Shown: positions 1 to 7,537 of the stretch, one piece after another
How the letters are laid out: every line of letters starts with the position of its first letter
How positions within the stretch are numbered: position 1 is the first letter of the stretch
DNA from: an uncultured bacterium
GTDB taxonomy: Bacteria; Patescibacteriota; Minisyncoccia; Moranbacterales; GWC2-37-73
Reading direction: 5' to 3'
Assembly (NCBI GenBank): GCA_903851135.1
Contig: CAINNK010000037.1
Coordinates: 65,320 to 108,127 of the forward strand
Length of the DNA: 42,808 nucleotides
The notes under the pieces: model-generated
Databases searched by the model: none
Told to the model about the DNA's origin: nothing
Seen by the model: the letters and a program-made list of their open reading frames with translations, nothing else
Position numbers and translations under genes: made by a program

Positions 1-1
1 A

Positions 2-967
2 GATTTGGTGCTTGAAAATAATTTCTCCAAAGCTTCCACGCCAGGCAAGGTCACTGCAAGAGAAGGTGTTTTGCAAGATCAAATCGAGCATGACTTGCCA
101 TATTCCGATCTTAAAAAAATCAAGAATTTTAAAATAGTTATCGACCCAGCTAATGCAATGGGCGCCCAATATTTCGACGAACTTTTCAAGCACCTGCCTT
201 CACTGAATGTCATCAGAATTAACTGGAATTTGGATGGAACTTTTCCAGCCCACGAAGCTGATCCGTTCAAAAAAGAAAACGTGGCAGGCTTGTGTGAAAG
301 AGTGCTGGCAGAAAAAGCTGATTTGGGAATTTCAACCGATGGAGACGGAGACCGCATTTTCTTTGTGGATAACAACGGGGTCGCCCTTGACCCAGGCGTC
401 ACCCGCGCAATCCTTTGCAAAATATTTTTGAATGAAAATCCAGGAGCAAAAATTGCCTACGATATCCGACCAGGCAAAATAACTCTTGACACGATTGTGG
501 AAAATGGCGGCGTGCCGATTGTCACTAAAGTTGGACATTCACTCATCAAAGAGCAAGCCATCAAAGAAAACGCAGTTTTTGCCGGGGAATCTTCAGGACA
601 TTTTTTTCTCAACATGCCTGAAGGTTGCTATGAAATTCCAGTGATTGTAACTTTGAAAATTCTTGAAGAATTGTCAAAAAGTGGTCTTACTTTTGCGCAG
701 TATGCCAAACCCTATGAAAAATATTTCCATTCTGGCGAAATAAACACCAAAGTTGAAAACGGCGCCGAAAAAATTGAGCAAATCAAACAACAATATTCAG
801 ATGGAATTCAAAACGACCTTGATGGCATCTCTATTGAATATCCGGATTTTTGGTTCAACGTCAGATCTTCAAACACTGAACCACTGTTGCGTTTGACTGT
901 GGAAGCAAGTACCAAGGAGTTAATGGAACAAAAGCGCGATGAATTGATTGGCATTATCAAAAGTTAA
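2..967 (+). CDS. Phosphomannomutase/phosphoglucomutase, C-terminal part (cut by window edge)
   Basis: Alpha-D-phosphohexomutase family; interconverts hexose-6-phosphate and hexose-1-phosphate in the cytoplasm, here probably mannose-6-P to mannose-1-P, feeding the ManC enzyme encoded at 15671-17047. The reading frame is open to the left edge, so the TTG at position 5 is not a credible start. Visible are the metal-binding loop DGDGDR (domain 2), the sugar-binding loop GESSGH (domain 3), and the phosphate-binding stretch RSSNTEP near the C-terminus (domain 4). Family members are about 450 residues, so roughly 130 residues, including the catalytic phosphoserine loop, lie outside the window. It converges on trpS and shares a bidirectional terminator with it. 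Mannose versus glucose specificity cannot be told from sequence alone. Confidence 0.93.
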   Translation, partial: DLVLENNFSKASTPGKVTAREGVLQDQIEHDLPYSDLKKIKNFKIVIDPANAMGAQYFDELFKHLPSLNVIRINWNLDGTFPAHEADPFKKENVAGLCERVLAEKADLGISTDGDGDRIFFVDNNGVALDPGVTRAILCKIFLNENPGAKIAYDIRPGKITLDTIVENGGVPIVTKVGHSLIKEQAIKENAVFAGESSGHFFLNMPEGCYEIPVIVTLKILEELSKSGLTFAQYAKPYEKYFHSGEINTKVENGAEKIEQIKQQYSDGIQNDLDGISIEYPDFWFNVRSSNTEPLLRLTVEASTKELMEQKRDELIGIIKS

Positions 968-990
968 AAACTTCAAAATCTACAACAAAA

Positions 991-1019
991 AAAATCGGAG
1001 CCAAGCTCCGATTTTTTTA
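991..1019. terminator. Bidirectional intrinsic terminator between pmm and trpS
   Basis: Perfect stem AATCGGAGC (993-1001) / GCTCCGATT (1005-1013) with loop CAA, preceded by an A-run and followed by a T-run. The hairpin therefore has a U-tract in both directions and serves the two converging genes. Confidence 0.9.
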
Positions 1020-1024
1020 TTTTT

Positions 1025-1059
1025 CCTAATAAACTAAAAAGCTAATGCCTAATAAGCTA
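1025..1059 (-). repeat. Dispersed 'TAGCTT-TTAGGC' repeat, copy 1, overlapping the trpS stop
   Basis: Read on the minus strand, the trpS TAG stop opens a string of TAGCTT / TTAGGC / TAGCTTTTTAG units. The same string follows RNase J (2793-2825) and the solute-binding protein gene (17920-17947). Confidence 0.6.
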
Positions 1060-2220
1060 GATTATAAATCCGACTTTCTTTTTCACTTCATCCAATTTAG
1101 ATTTTGCCAGCGGCCGCACTTTTTCAGCCCCGGCGCGCAAAATTTCCATGGCATCTTCATCAGAGATTAAATTTAATTTTTCCTGAAACGGAGTTAAAAA
1201 GCTGTTGATAACCTCGGCTAAATCAGTTTTAAAATCACCATACCCTTTGCCGACATAAAGCGCTTCGATTTCTTTCGGGGTCTTGCCGGAAAAAGAAGCG
1301 AAGATATTGATCAAGTTTTTCAGGGCTGGTTTTTCATCACTGTAAACAATTTCACTGCCAGAATCAGTCACCGCTTTTTTTATTTTGCGTTTCACAGTTT
1401 CGGCATCGTCGGTCAAGGAAATATAGTTATATTCTGAAGTGGCAGACTTGCTCATTTTCTTGCTTGGGTCATCCAGTCCCATGACGCGCATGCCCTCTTC
1501 CTTAATGAAAGCTTTCGGCACAATGAAAGTTTCTCCGAATTTGTGATTGAATCGTTTGGCCAAATCTCGCGCCAATTCCACATGCTGTTTCTGATCTTCC
1601 CCTACCGGCACAACTTCCGTGCCATACAAAAGGATGTCAGCCGCCATGAGGACTGGGTAATCAAAAAGGCCAACTCCAACATTATTAAATCTTTCTTTGA
1701 TAAATTTCTGATAAGCATTTGCGGCAACTTGTGCGGTAACCTTGTACATTATGCCCATTAATTTTACAGGATCAATTTTTTTCATGTCCTCGATTTGTTC
1801 GCTTTTCAGTATTTCTTTAATCTCGACAATTGAATTTTCCCTTATAGCGATTTCAAAACCTTCAAAGTCAATGCCGGTCTTGTCTTTAAACTGGGTCATC
1901 TTATTTAAATCACCATTTTTTGCAATCGTATTTAATATCCAGCATAGCTCTGCATGCTCAGAAACTTGCGATTGGATGAAAATTGAAGATTTTTTCGGGT
2001 CGATGCCTGCGGCCAAATAAATCTTGGCAATTTCCAAAGTCTTTTTGCGCAGCGTATCTGGGTCTTGCGGCACAGTAATGGCGTGCAAATCCACCACGCA
2101 GAAAATCGATTCGAATTCATCTTGCAATTTAATCCAATTAGCGATAGCTCCCAAATAATTTCCAATATGTAAATTCCCGCTCGGTTGAATTCCAGAAAAG
2201 ATTCTTTTTTTGTCAGACAT
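1057..2220 (-). CDS. trpS: Tryptophanyl-tRNA synthetase
   Basis: Class Ic aminoacyl-tRNA synthetase that charges tRNA-Trp in the cytoplasm. The nucleotide-binding HIGH-type motif is HIGN at residues 18-21 and the KMSKS loop is intact at residues 255-259. At 387 residues it is longer than the usual 320-350; the extra length appears to be an insertion around residues 115-155, rich in Glu/Ile/Lys (starting GFEIAIREN). The start ATG at 2220 precedes the conserved RIFSGIQPSG strand by only four residues, as is normal. The stop codon lies in a dispersed repeat, and transcription should end at the hairpin at 991-1019. No tRNA-Trp T-box was seen upstream. Confidence 0.97.
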   Translation of the reverse strand: MSDKKRIFSGIQPSGNLHIGNYLGAIANWIKLQDEFESIFCVVDLHAITVPQDPDTLRKKTLEIAKIYLAAGIDPKKSSIFIQSQVSEHAELCWILNTIAKNGDLNKMTQFKDKTGIDFEGFEIAIRENSIVEIKEILKSEQIEDMKKIDPVKLMGIMYKVTAQVAANAYQKFIKERFNNVGVGLFDYPVLMAADILLYGTEVVPVGEDQKQHVELARDLAKRFNHKFGETFIVPKAFIKEEGMRVMGLDDPSKKMSKSATSEYNYISLTDDAETVKRKIKKAVTDSGSEIVYSDEKPALKNLINIFASFSGKTPKEIEALYVGKGYGDFKTDLAEVINSFLTPFQEKLNLISDEDAMEILRAGAEKVRPLAKSKLDEVKKKVGFII

Positions 2221-2277
2221 AATATTTTATAAAAAATATTTAATAATTTATTATCAATAATCCCTTAAAGAATGTAA

Positions 2278-2396
2278 AATGAAAATCTCAAAAATCAAAA
2301 TGACAAATTAAAATAAAAAATCAATAAAATATGCAAAAATTTTAAATTTTGCAATGTCATTTTCCATTTTGATTTTTAAATTTTCCATCAGACTTT
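2278..2396. repeat. AT-rich inverted-repeat stretch upstream of trpS
   Basis: CAAAAATCAAAATGACAAA near 2289 is answered by GTCATTTT and ATTTTGATTTTTAAATTTT at 2356-2391. A perfect small palindrome GCAAAAATTTTAAATTTTGC lies between them (about 2333-2353). No reading frame and no recognised family; a dispersed AT-rich palindromic repeat is the simplest reading. Confidence 0.45.
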
Positions 2397-2442
2397 CTTT
2401 AATACTACCAAAAAATGGGCTTTTTGCAAACGCCAATTTCCT

Positions 2443-2471
2443 TTGACAAATTATCATTAATGCTATATATT
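2443..2471 (+). promoter_or_regulatory. Consensus sigma-70 promoter for candidate ncRNA
   Basis: TTGACA (2443-2448), 17-bp spacer, TATATT (2466-2471), on the + strand. No protein-coding gene follows in this direction; the predicted transcript begins near 2478 and reaches the hairpin at 2715-2745. Confidence 0.7.
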
Positions 2472-2477
2472 ATCAAT

Positions 2478-2745
2478 GTTGTTGGATAATTGACAATGAT
2501 AGATCTTTGATACTGACAGCGTTATAGGCGTGTTATCGACAATTACAAGGCTGTCAGCGTTCGAGTATGTCAAAGGAAAGCTCCTAACAAGGAAACCCCC
2601 GAAGATAAATGTTGCAAAAACCTTATCTCCTCGCCAAGTCTTCCTTCCAAGTGAGCTTTCCAAGACATATTTTCACATTGGTTCATCGTAACCATTCTAT
2701 TTAATCTATCTCGCAAAGTAGCTACAGTAAAGCTACTTTTCTTTT
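2478..2745 (+). ncRNA. Candidate structured non-coding RNA, family not recognised
   Basis: The gap between trpS and RNase J carries a promoter, nested complementary segments and a terminator in one direction. A closing helix GATAGAT (2498-2504) / ATCTATC (2704-2710) encloses three arms. Arm 1 is CTGACAGC (2513-2520) / GCTGTCAG (2550-2557). Arm 2 is long: AGTATGTC (2564-2571) / GACATATT (2664-2671, with G-U pairs), then GGAAAGCTC (2575-2583) / GAGCTTTCC (2653-2661), then AAGGAA (2589-2594) / TTCCTT (2641-2646), then AGATAA (2603-2608) / TTATCT (2623-2628). Arm 3 is TGGTT (2679-2683) / AACCA (2690-2694). About 265 nt in total. I looked for and did not find the signatures of tmRNA (present elsewhere in the window), RNase P RNA or SRP RNA. 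The two overlapping minus-strand ORFs have no protein-like character. Function unknown. Confidence 0.6.
2715..2745 (+). terminator. Intrinsic terminator of the candidate ncRNA
   Basis: Stem AAAGTAGCT (2715-2723) / AGCTACTTT (2731-2739) with a 7-nt loop, followed by TCTTTTT. The U-tract is on the + strand only, so it ends a rightward transcript that has no protein gene in it. Confidence 0.7.
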
Positions 2746-2750
2746 TGCCC

Positions 2751-2794
2751 AAAAATACAAAAACCCAGCTTTCGCTGGGTTTTTGTATTTTTCT
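2751..2794 (-). terminator. Intrinsic terminator downstream of RNase J
   Basis: Long perfect stem: AATACAAAAACCCAGC on the left arm and its complement GCTGGGTTTTTGTATT on the right (2751-2769 / 2774-2792), loop TTTC. A and T runs on both sides could make it work in both directions. Confidence 0.85.
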
Positions 2795-2825
2795 AAGAAG
2801 CTAAAAAGCTACTGCCTAATAAGCT
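2793..2825 (-). repeat. Dispersed 'TAGCTT-TTAGGC' repeat, copy 2, after RNase J
   Basis: Begins three bases beyond the RNase J stop and repeats the AGCTTATTAGGC / TAGCTTTTTAG / CTTCTTAG units seen after trpS and after the solute-binding protein gene. Confidence 0.6.
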
Positions 2826-2828
2826 GCC

Positions 2829-4883
2829 TTAAACCTCAATCACCACTGGCAAAATCATTGGTCTTCGTTCAGTCTTGGTAAACAGAAATGAACCAACTGA
2901 TTCGCGAATGTTGTTTTTCACGTAGTCCCAATTGACTGAAACGTCTGCAGAAGTTTTTTCTTTGACGATCTTTTCCACTACGCGTTTAGTCGCATTGACC
3001 AAATCAAAATTTTCTTTGACGAAAATGAAACCGCGCGAAGTAATTTGCGGCGTGCCCACAATCTTCTTGGTCTTTGAATCAATCACTACTACAATCATGA
3101 ACATCCCGTCTTTGGCCAGCAGTTGTCGGTCACGCAGCACGACTTCGCCCACGTCGCCAACGCCCAGACCATCAACCATCACATAGCTAGTGTCGACTTT
3201 TTGTGGCAACATCTTAGCATTGCCACCAGTAACTTCCAATTGATTGCCATTATCCAACACGAAAATATTTTCTTTTTTGATACCAACTTTTTCGCCCAAC
3301 TTGCCAGCCTCTTTGAGCATATAGTGATTGCCATAAACCGGCAAAAAGAAAGTTGGCTGAATCTGATGCAAAACTTCTTTGATGTCATGGGCATTACTGT
3401 GTCCGCTAGTGTGCACATCCAGAATATCGCTATGGATCACATTGTCACACTTACGATAAAGATCATCTTTCAATCTTTGCACTGTGCGTTCATTGCCAGG
3501 CACGATTGAAGAAGAAAAGATCACCGTGTCATCTTTTTGCACGCGAATAAAACGATGTTCATCATTAACGATGCGAGAAAGGACAGCATTACCCTCGCCT
3601 TGCGCACCTGTGCAAATGACCACCACTTTGTTTCTTGGATGTTTGTGAATTTCATTGACCGAAATTTGAGTTTTCTTGAAATTTTTGATGTAACCAAGTT
3701 CTTTAGCAATCTCAATATTCATTTTCATAGAATATCCATCCAAAGCGACTTTCTTGCCGATTGAATCAGCATATTCAATGATTTTTCCAATGCGTTTGAT
3801 TTGTGAAGAAAAAGTTCCGATAATCACCATACCTTTAGCGTTGGCAACCAACTCATTCAAATTGACATACATATCACTTTCAGTTTTTTCAGAAATGTGC
3901 GTATCAGTGGCTCCCAAACTTTCCAACATCAAAATTCTTGGGGCTGGCAATTTCGAAAGATGACTATAGGTCACTCTTTCTAGATTGGCCGGATTGGTGT
4001 CCATAGTCCAGTCTCCAGGATGGATCACTGTGCCATCTGCCGTTTTGATAATCACGCCGACTGCATCCATCACGGAATGTTCAACATCAAAAAATTCAAT
4101 CTCGAATTTTCCAAGTTTAATTTTGTCAGCCAAAGTGTTGATGCGAATGGTTTTAAGTTGAGTGGTTGAATTTATCTCAAAGTCTTCCATTTTTCTTTTG
4201 ATCATCGCCAAGGTCAAATCACGTCCGACAATCGGTGGATAACCAAGTTCGCGCAGCAAAATTGGGGCTGCCCCGATATGATCAAGGTGACCATGACTAA
4301 AGACCACGCCTCGAACATTTTTTTCTTTGCCTTTCAGATAGCTGATGTTTGGAATAATATAGTCAATACCTGGCATATCTTCTTCTGGAAATTGCAATCC
4401 CATATCCAAGATGATGATGTCACCGCCGTATTCAAACATGGTCATATTGCGACCAACTTCTTCATTGCCTCCAATTGGAGTGATGCGCAAATGATCACTG
4501 GCGGGATTTCCTTGTGGTGTTTGCATTCTGCTAGGATTACTCCTGCGATTTCCTGCTGGGCGTCTTTTTCCACCTTGAGAGTGCCCGTTGCCATTGCCAC
4601 TCTTGCTGTTTGGAGCAACAATTTGAGCATTTCCAGCTGCAACGTTTGCAATATTTTGATTAGGATTGCGAGTAGACTTAACTCCACCACTGTGCCCAGC
4701 TGAAGCGTTTGCAACAGACGGAACATTTCTGACGTTTCTCGTATTTGAAACATTATGATGAGTAGGCCTGCCTGCATCGCTATGCGAAACATTGCGGGCA
4801 GGTTTTTTTTCAAAACCACCCACTGGCTTTTTTAAATCAGCCAAGATTTGACCAGTTATACTGGTGTCTTGTTTTTTAAACAT
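2829..4883 (-). CDS. rnj: Ribonuclease J
   Basis: Metallo-beta-lactamase/beta-CASP RNase that processes and degrades mRNA from 5' ends and internally in the cytoplasm. The zinc-binding motif HGHLDH is at residues 197-202, preceded by the conserved ITPIGGNEEVGRN strand; the later ETRMARD-equivalent beta-CASP region and the HTSGHSNAHD motif are also visible, so the catalytic core looks complete. At 684 residues it is about 130 longer than the usual 555. The surplus is an N-terminal tail (residues 1-130) of low complexity, rich in Asn, Ser, Gly, His and Arg and without predicted fold, containing repeated NVSN/RNVRN strings. The ATG at 4883 begins a plausible MFKKQDTS sequence but has no clear Shine-Dalgarno, so a start further inside the tail is possible. 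Confidence 0.95.
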   Translation of the reverse strand: MFKKQDTSITGQILADLKKPVGGFEKKPARNVSHSDAGRPTHHNVSNTRNVRNVPSVANASAGHSGGVKSTRNPNQNIANVAAGNAQIVAPNSKSGNGNGHSQGGKRRPAGNRRSNPSRMQTPQGNPASDHLRITPIGGNEEVGRNMTMFEYGGDIIILDMGLQFPEEDMPGIDYIIPNISYLKGKEKNVRGVVFSHGHLDHIGAAPILLRELGYPPIVGRDLTLAMIKRKMEDFEINSTTQLKTIRINTLADKIKLGKFEIEFFDVEHSVMDAVGVIIKTADGTVIHPGDWTMDTNPANLERVTYSHLSKLPAPRILMLESLGATDTHISEKTESDMYVNLNELVANAKGMVIIGTFSSQIKRIGKIIEYADSIGKKVALDGYSMKMNIEIAKELGYIKNFKKTQISVNEIHKHPRNKVVVICTGAQGEGNAVLSRIVNDEHRFIRVQKDDTVIFSSSIVPGNERTVQRLKDDLYRKCDNVIHSDILDVHTSGHSNAHDIKEVLHQIQPTFFLPVYGNHYMLKEAGKLGEKVGIKKENIFVLDNGNQLEVTGGNAKMLPQKVDTSYVMVDGLGVGDVGEVVLRDRQLLAKDGMFMIVVVIDSKTKKIVGTPQITSRGFIFVKENFDLVNATKRVVEKIVKEKTSADVSVNWDYVKNNIRESVGSFLFTKTERRPMILPVVIEV

Positions 4884-4981
4884 ATTTTTTTGTCGTAAAA
4901 GTATTTCACACTAAAGTTTAAGAATTAAAAAGTGAGAGATCGCTTTTACTAAAAGTTTTAATTTAATTTTGAATTAATTTT

Positions 4982-5022
4982 GAATCATGAAAATGATTCG
5001 GTTTTTCCGTTTTGACGGAAAA
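4982..5022. other. Two adjacent hairpins between RNase J and tRNA-Leu
   Basis: GAATCA (4982-4987) / TGATTC (4994-4999), then TTTTCCGT (5003-5010) / ACGGAAAA (5015-5022). Neither is followed by a convincing U-tract, so they may be processing or leader structures of RNase J or the tRNA 3' trailer rather than terminators. Confidence 0.4.
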
Positions 5023-5068
5023 TACTAATTGTTTTTCGATAAAAGAGAAAACGAGAAACATATAGGTG

Positions 5069-5152
5069 TGGGCAAAAGAGGACTTGAACCTCCACGACAT
5101 TGCTGTCACTAACTCCTGAAGCTAGCGCGTATACCAATTCCGCCATTTGCCC
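5069..5152 (-). tRNA. tRNA-Leu (anticodon CAG)
   Basis: Class II tRNA on the minus strand. Acceptor GGGCAAA pairs with TTTGCCC, with discriminator A. The D-arm contains GGCGGAATTGGTATACGC; the anticodon stem CTAGC/GTTAG holds the loop TTCAGGA, giving CAG. A long variable arm (TGACAGCAATGTC) is followed by the T-arm GGAGGTTCAAGTCCTC. CCA is not encoded; the bases after the discriminator are CAC. Confidence 0.95.
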
Positions 5153-5162
5153 AATTTTTAAT

Positions 5163-5238
5163 TTACCAAGTGACAGAATGAATCTAGTGCGTATACCATG
5201 CCTATCGGCAGGCAGGCAGGCAATTCTGCCACTAAGGC
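5163..5238 (-). pseudogene. Decayed tRNA-Leu with a palindromic repeat in its D-loop
   Basis: On the minus strand, GCCTTAG-TG-GCAGAATTG and then TGGTATACGCACTAGATTCA match the acceptor 5' strand, D-arm and anticodon 5' strand of a leucine tRNA (compare the intact gene just downstream). A 24-bp GC-rich palindrome (5199-5222) splits the D-loop sequence. The 3' half of the anticodon arm, the variable arm, T-arm and acceptor 3' strand are missing or unrecognisable, so it cannot fold as a tRNA. Confidence 0.6.
5199..5222. repeat. GC-rich 'TGCCTATCGGCAGGCAGG' palindromic repeat, copy 1
   Basis: Begins TGCCTATCGGCA and continues with GGCA units. It sits exactly between 'gtatacca' and 'attctgcc', which are contiguous in the intact tRNA-Leu, so the insertion boundaries can be read directly. 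Related copy at 36416-36433; a weaker relative at 22126-22144. Confidence 0.65.
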
Positions 5239-5389
5239 ATTGTGGATTTCTACAAAAAAATGAACCACAAACAACGGTAAAAACTGCCTAAAAGAGCATT
5301 TTTATTAATTTAAAAGCTTGTTTTTTGTGTTTTTGAAGAAAAAAAGCTTTAAACAAAGTAAAATTCAAGAAGTCTCACACGCTGAGTTG

Positions 5390-5418
5390 ATTGTACACTA
5401 ACGGAGAAAAAATGTCAA
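5390..5418 (-). promoter_or_regulatory. Strong leftward sigma-70 promoter upstream of the tRNA-Leu region
   Basis: Minus strand: TTGACA (complement of 5413-5418), 17-bp spacer, TACAAT (complement of 5390-5395). Expected start near 5383, leading through the decayed tRNA into tRNA-Leu and possibly RNase J. About 140 nt of AT-rich leader with no gene precedes the tRNA remnant. Confidence 0.75.
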
Positions 5419-5431
5419 GCGCAAGTAAACC

Positions 5432-6721
5432 CTATTCATAACGAAGGGCTTCCAGGGCATGGATTTTTGAAGCGCGGCGAGCCGGGAAAAGACCGGTTGA
5501 AATTCCCAATACCACAATGAAAGCAACGATAGCTAGCACAAAAGCATTCGGTACAAGAACAAAATCCGCGGCCGAAATGCCATATCGTTTTGAAATCAAA
5601 TTAATAAGTGCATTTAATCCCTTAGCAACCCCATAACCACCCAACAAGCCGATAGCCCCACCGGAAAAACTAATCAAAATGGCTTCAAAAATAAACATCT
5701 TGAAAATATCTGTACGCTTAGCACCTAGGGCTTTCAAAATTCCAACTTCCTTGGTGCGTTGCAAAAGCGAAACACTGAGCGTGTTCATCATTCCCATCGC
5801 CGAGATGGACATAATGATGGTTCCAAAAATAATCAACACAATGCGCACGATTGAAAAAAAGGAATTTATGTCAGTGACAGTGTCCACCACGCTTTCAGTC
5901 ACAAATCCGAGTTGTTCGATTTGCGAACGCACAAGATCAATTTTAGCAATATTGCCAATTTCAATCTTCCCTCTTTGCCCTGCAATCACATTATAGTCAC
6001 GCTTAAGCGTTTCAAACATTGCATAAGCATAAATAGCATCCGCTTTCGATTGATCGTTAACTATGCCAAGAATTTTAAATTTTTTCCCTGCTTGTCCATT
6101 ATTGTCTGCTTGAGCATTAACGTCTGTAATTTCTTTCGCAACGACAGCATCGTATTCAACTTCCTTACCGATAGAATCCTGCGCTTTTTCAAAACCAAGC
6201 AAGGCTGCCAGTTTCGGTGTGACAATGATTCCATCTGAGGAAGAAAAATTCTCAAAAGAAATTCCCTCAATGTTCACATTTGAAAGTTTCAAATAACCTG
6301 AAGTCATACCATACAAAATAGCATCAGTCTGAGCTTCGCCATTAAGAAATTTACCGCCAATATTTGCACTCACCTCAACATTTTTAACATCTGGAATGTT
6401 TTTAATCTTATTGATAGTTTCTCCATCCAAGACCACAAAATTTTCCAAATTTTCATTGCTAACATCCACGATTTCTGTAGGATTGTTTTTTGTAACTTCG
6501 CGAATAACCATTGCCTGCACGCCAAAACCCAAAGAAATCAAAAAGGTAATAATACCAATACCGATACTAACTCCCCCGATAGTCAAAAATGACCGAGTGC
6601 GATTAATGGCAATATTGCGATAGCCAATCAAAAGCACTGAGGACATTTTCATGTGTTTAACCTTCTCGCGTTGCCCAAAAAAACGCAGTCTGATTTTTTC
6701 AAAAATATTAAAATTTTTCAT
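5432..6721 (-). CDS. MacB/FtsX-type ABC transporter permease
   Basis: Membrane subunit of a type VII (MacB/LolCDE-like) ABC system that couples ATP hydrolysis to mechanical work on extracytoplasmic substrates rather than classic import. One transmembrane helix lies near residues 43-70, followed by a large extracytoplasmic MacB_PCD-type domain (about 75-285), then three helices (about 290-320, 340-372, 393-415). The last ends with the family hallmark RRASKIHALEALRYE. 429 residues is typical. A 35-residue basic N-terminal extension precedes the first helix; an internal ATG (MKMSS, residue 24) could be the real start. The gene follows its ATPase by 36 bases and forms a block with the giant surface protein upstream. 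Substrate unknown. Confidence 0.93.
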   Translation of the reverse strand: MKNFNIFEKIRLRFFGQREKVKHMKMSSVLLIGYRNIAINRTRSFLTIGGVSIGIGIITFLISLGFGVQAMVIREVTKNNPTEIVDVSNENLENFVVLDGETINKIKNIPDVKNVEVSANIGGKFLNGEAQTDAILYGMTSGYLKLSNVNIEGISFENFSSSDGIIVTPKLAALLGFEKAQDSIGKEVEYDAVVAKEITDVNAQADNNGQAGKKFKILGIVNDQSKADAIYAYAMFETLKRDYNVIAGQRGKIEIGNIAKIDLVRSQIEQLGFVTESVVDTVTDINSFFSIVRIVLIIFGTIIMSISAMGMMNTLSVSLLQRTKEVGILKALGAKRTDIFKMFIFEAILISFSGGAIGLLGGYGVAKGLNALINLISKRYGISAADFVLVPNAFVLAIVAFIVVLGISTGLFPARRASKIHALEALRYE

Positions 6722-6757
6722 TTGTTTTTAACTTTGAAGTAGATTACTGCTGACTAC

Positions 6758-7516
6758 CTACTGTTTTTCATTCTTAGTTAAATTAATTTCTGCCTTCATC
6801 GCACGATAATTATGCTTATTGGCTGCATCTGAAGTAATTTTACCATCAACCATCTGAATGATTCTGGTTCCAAATTTATATTGATCCATGTTATGTGTAA
6901 CCATTAAAATCGTAATCTGAAATTGCTGACTGATATTCTGTAAAAGTTCCATCAGTTGTTCACCAGCTTTTTGATCAAGATTTCCAGTTGGTTCATCTGC
7001 AATCACAAATTTAGGATCAAGCAACAGTGATCTGGCTAGGGCGACTCTTTGTTGTTGACCTCCAGACAAATCATACGGTCGATGATTTGACCACTCGCTC
7101 ATGCCAACAAGTTCAATCAACTTGGCCGCGATCTGAATGCCCTCATGAAAAGTCTTGCCTGCAATCACCGCCGGAATCGCAATGTTTTCAATGACCGTCA
7201 AAGATTTTATCCAGAAAGGTTGTTGGGGAATAAAACCAATATTGTCATTACGAAAATTGGCGCGCCAATTTTTGGTGTGCGACCATTCATCTTCTCCTCC
7301 AATGTCAACCGTGCCTTCAGTTGGAGCTTCCAAACCGTAAATAATGTGCAGCAAAGTTGATTTTCCACACCCCGACGGCCCAACCAGCAATACAAATTCT
7401 CCTTTCTTGATTTCGAAATCAACACCATGCAAAATAGGAATTTCCCGTCCGCCCACGATAAAATGCTTCTTGATGCCTTTTACTTTGATAGCTATCTCAT
7501 TTTGAATATCTGACAT
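6758..7516 (-). CDS. MacB/LolD-type ABC transporter ATP-binding protein
   Basis: ATPase partner of the adjacent permease. Walker A GPSGCGKST at residues 46-54, Q-loop IPQQ at about 96-99, ABC signature LSGGQQQR at 150-157, Walker B VIADEPTGNLD at 171-181, H-loop histidine at about 208. All residues for ATP binding and hydrolysis are present. The C-terminus has a roughly 20-residue tail after TSDAANKHN that is not conserved in the family. It begins 21 bases after the giant gene's stop; the last codons of that gene (GGCGGAGGA) could act as a distant Shine-Dalgarno, suggesting coupled translation. Typically such pairs extrude or extract lipoproteins, peptides or surface proteins; the neighbour suggests a link to the giant protein, but this is inference. 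Confidence 0.95.
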   Translation of the reverse strand: MSDIQNEIAIKVKGIKKHFIVGGREIPILHGVDFEIKKGEFVLLVGPSGCGKSTLLHIIYGLEAPTEGTVDIGGEDEWSHTKNWRANFRNDNIGFIPQQPFWIKSLTVIENIAIPAVIAGKTFHEGIQIAAKLIELVGMSEWSNHRPYDLSGGQQQRVALARSLLLDPKFVIADEPTGNLDQKAGEQLMELLQNISQQFQITILMVTHNMDQYKFGTRIIQMVDGKITSDAANKHNYRAMKAEINLTKNEKQ

Positions 7517-7537
7517 AATTTATGTTACTATTTTAAA

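Noticed and set aside
2478-2745. RNase P RNA, because of AGATAAATG and GGAAAG strings.
   Set aside because: The order and spacing of these motifs do not fit RNase P RNA, the GAGGAAAGUCC and ACAGAA core pair is missing, and the RNA is too short.
2463-2752. Two overlapping minus-strand ORFs of 60-66 codons in the trpS-RNase J gap.
   Set aside because: No protein-like composition or start signal, and they lie on top of a strong promoter-hairpin-terminator arrangement on the other strand.
5100-5291. A 63-codon + strand ORF with CLSAGRQAI.
   Set aside because: It is a translation through the antisense of tRNA-Leu and the GC-rich palindrome.
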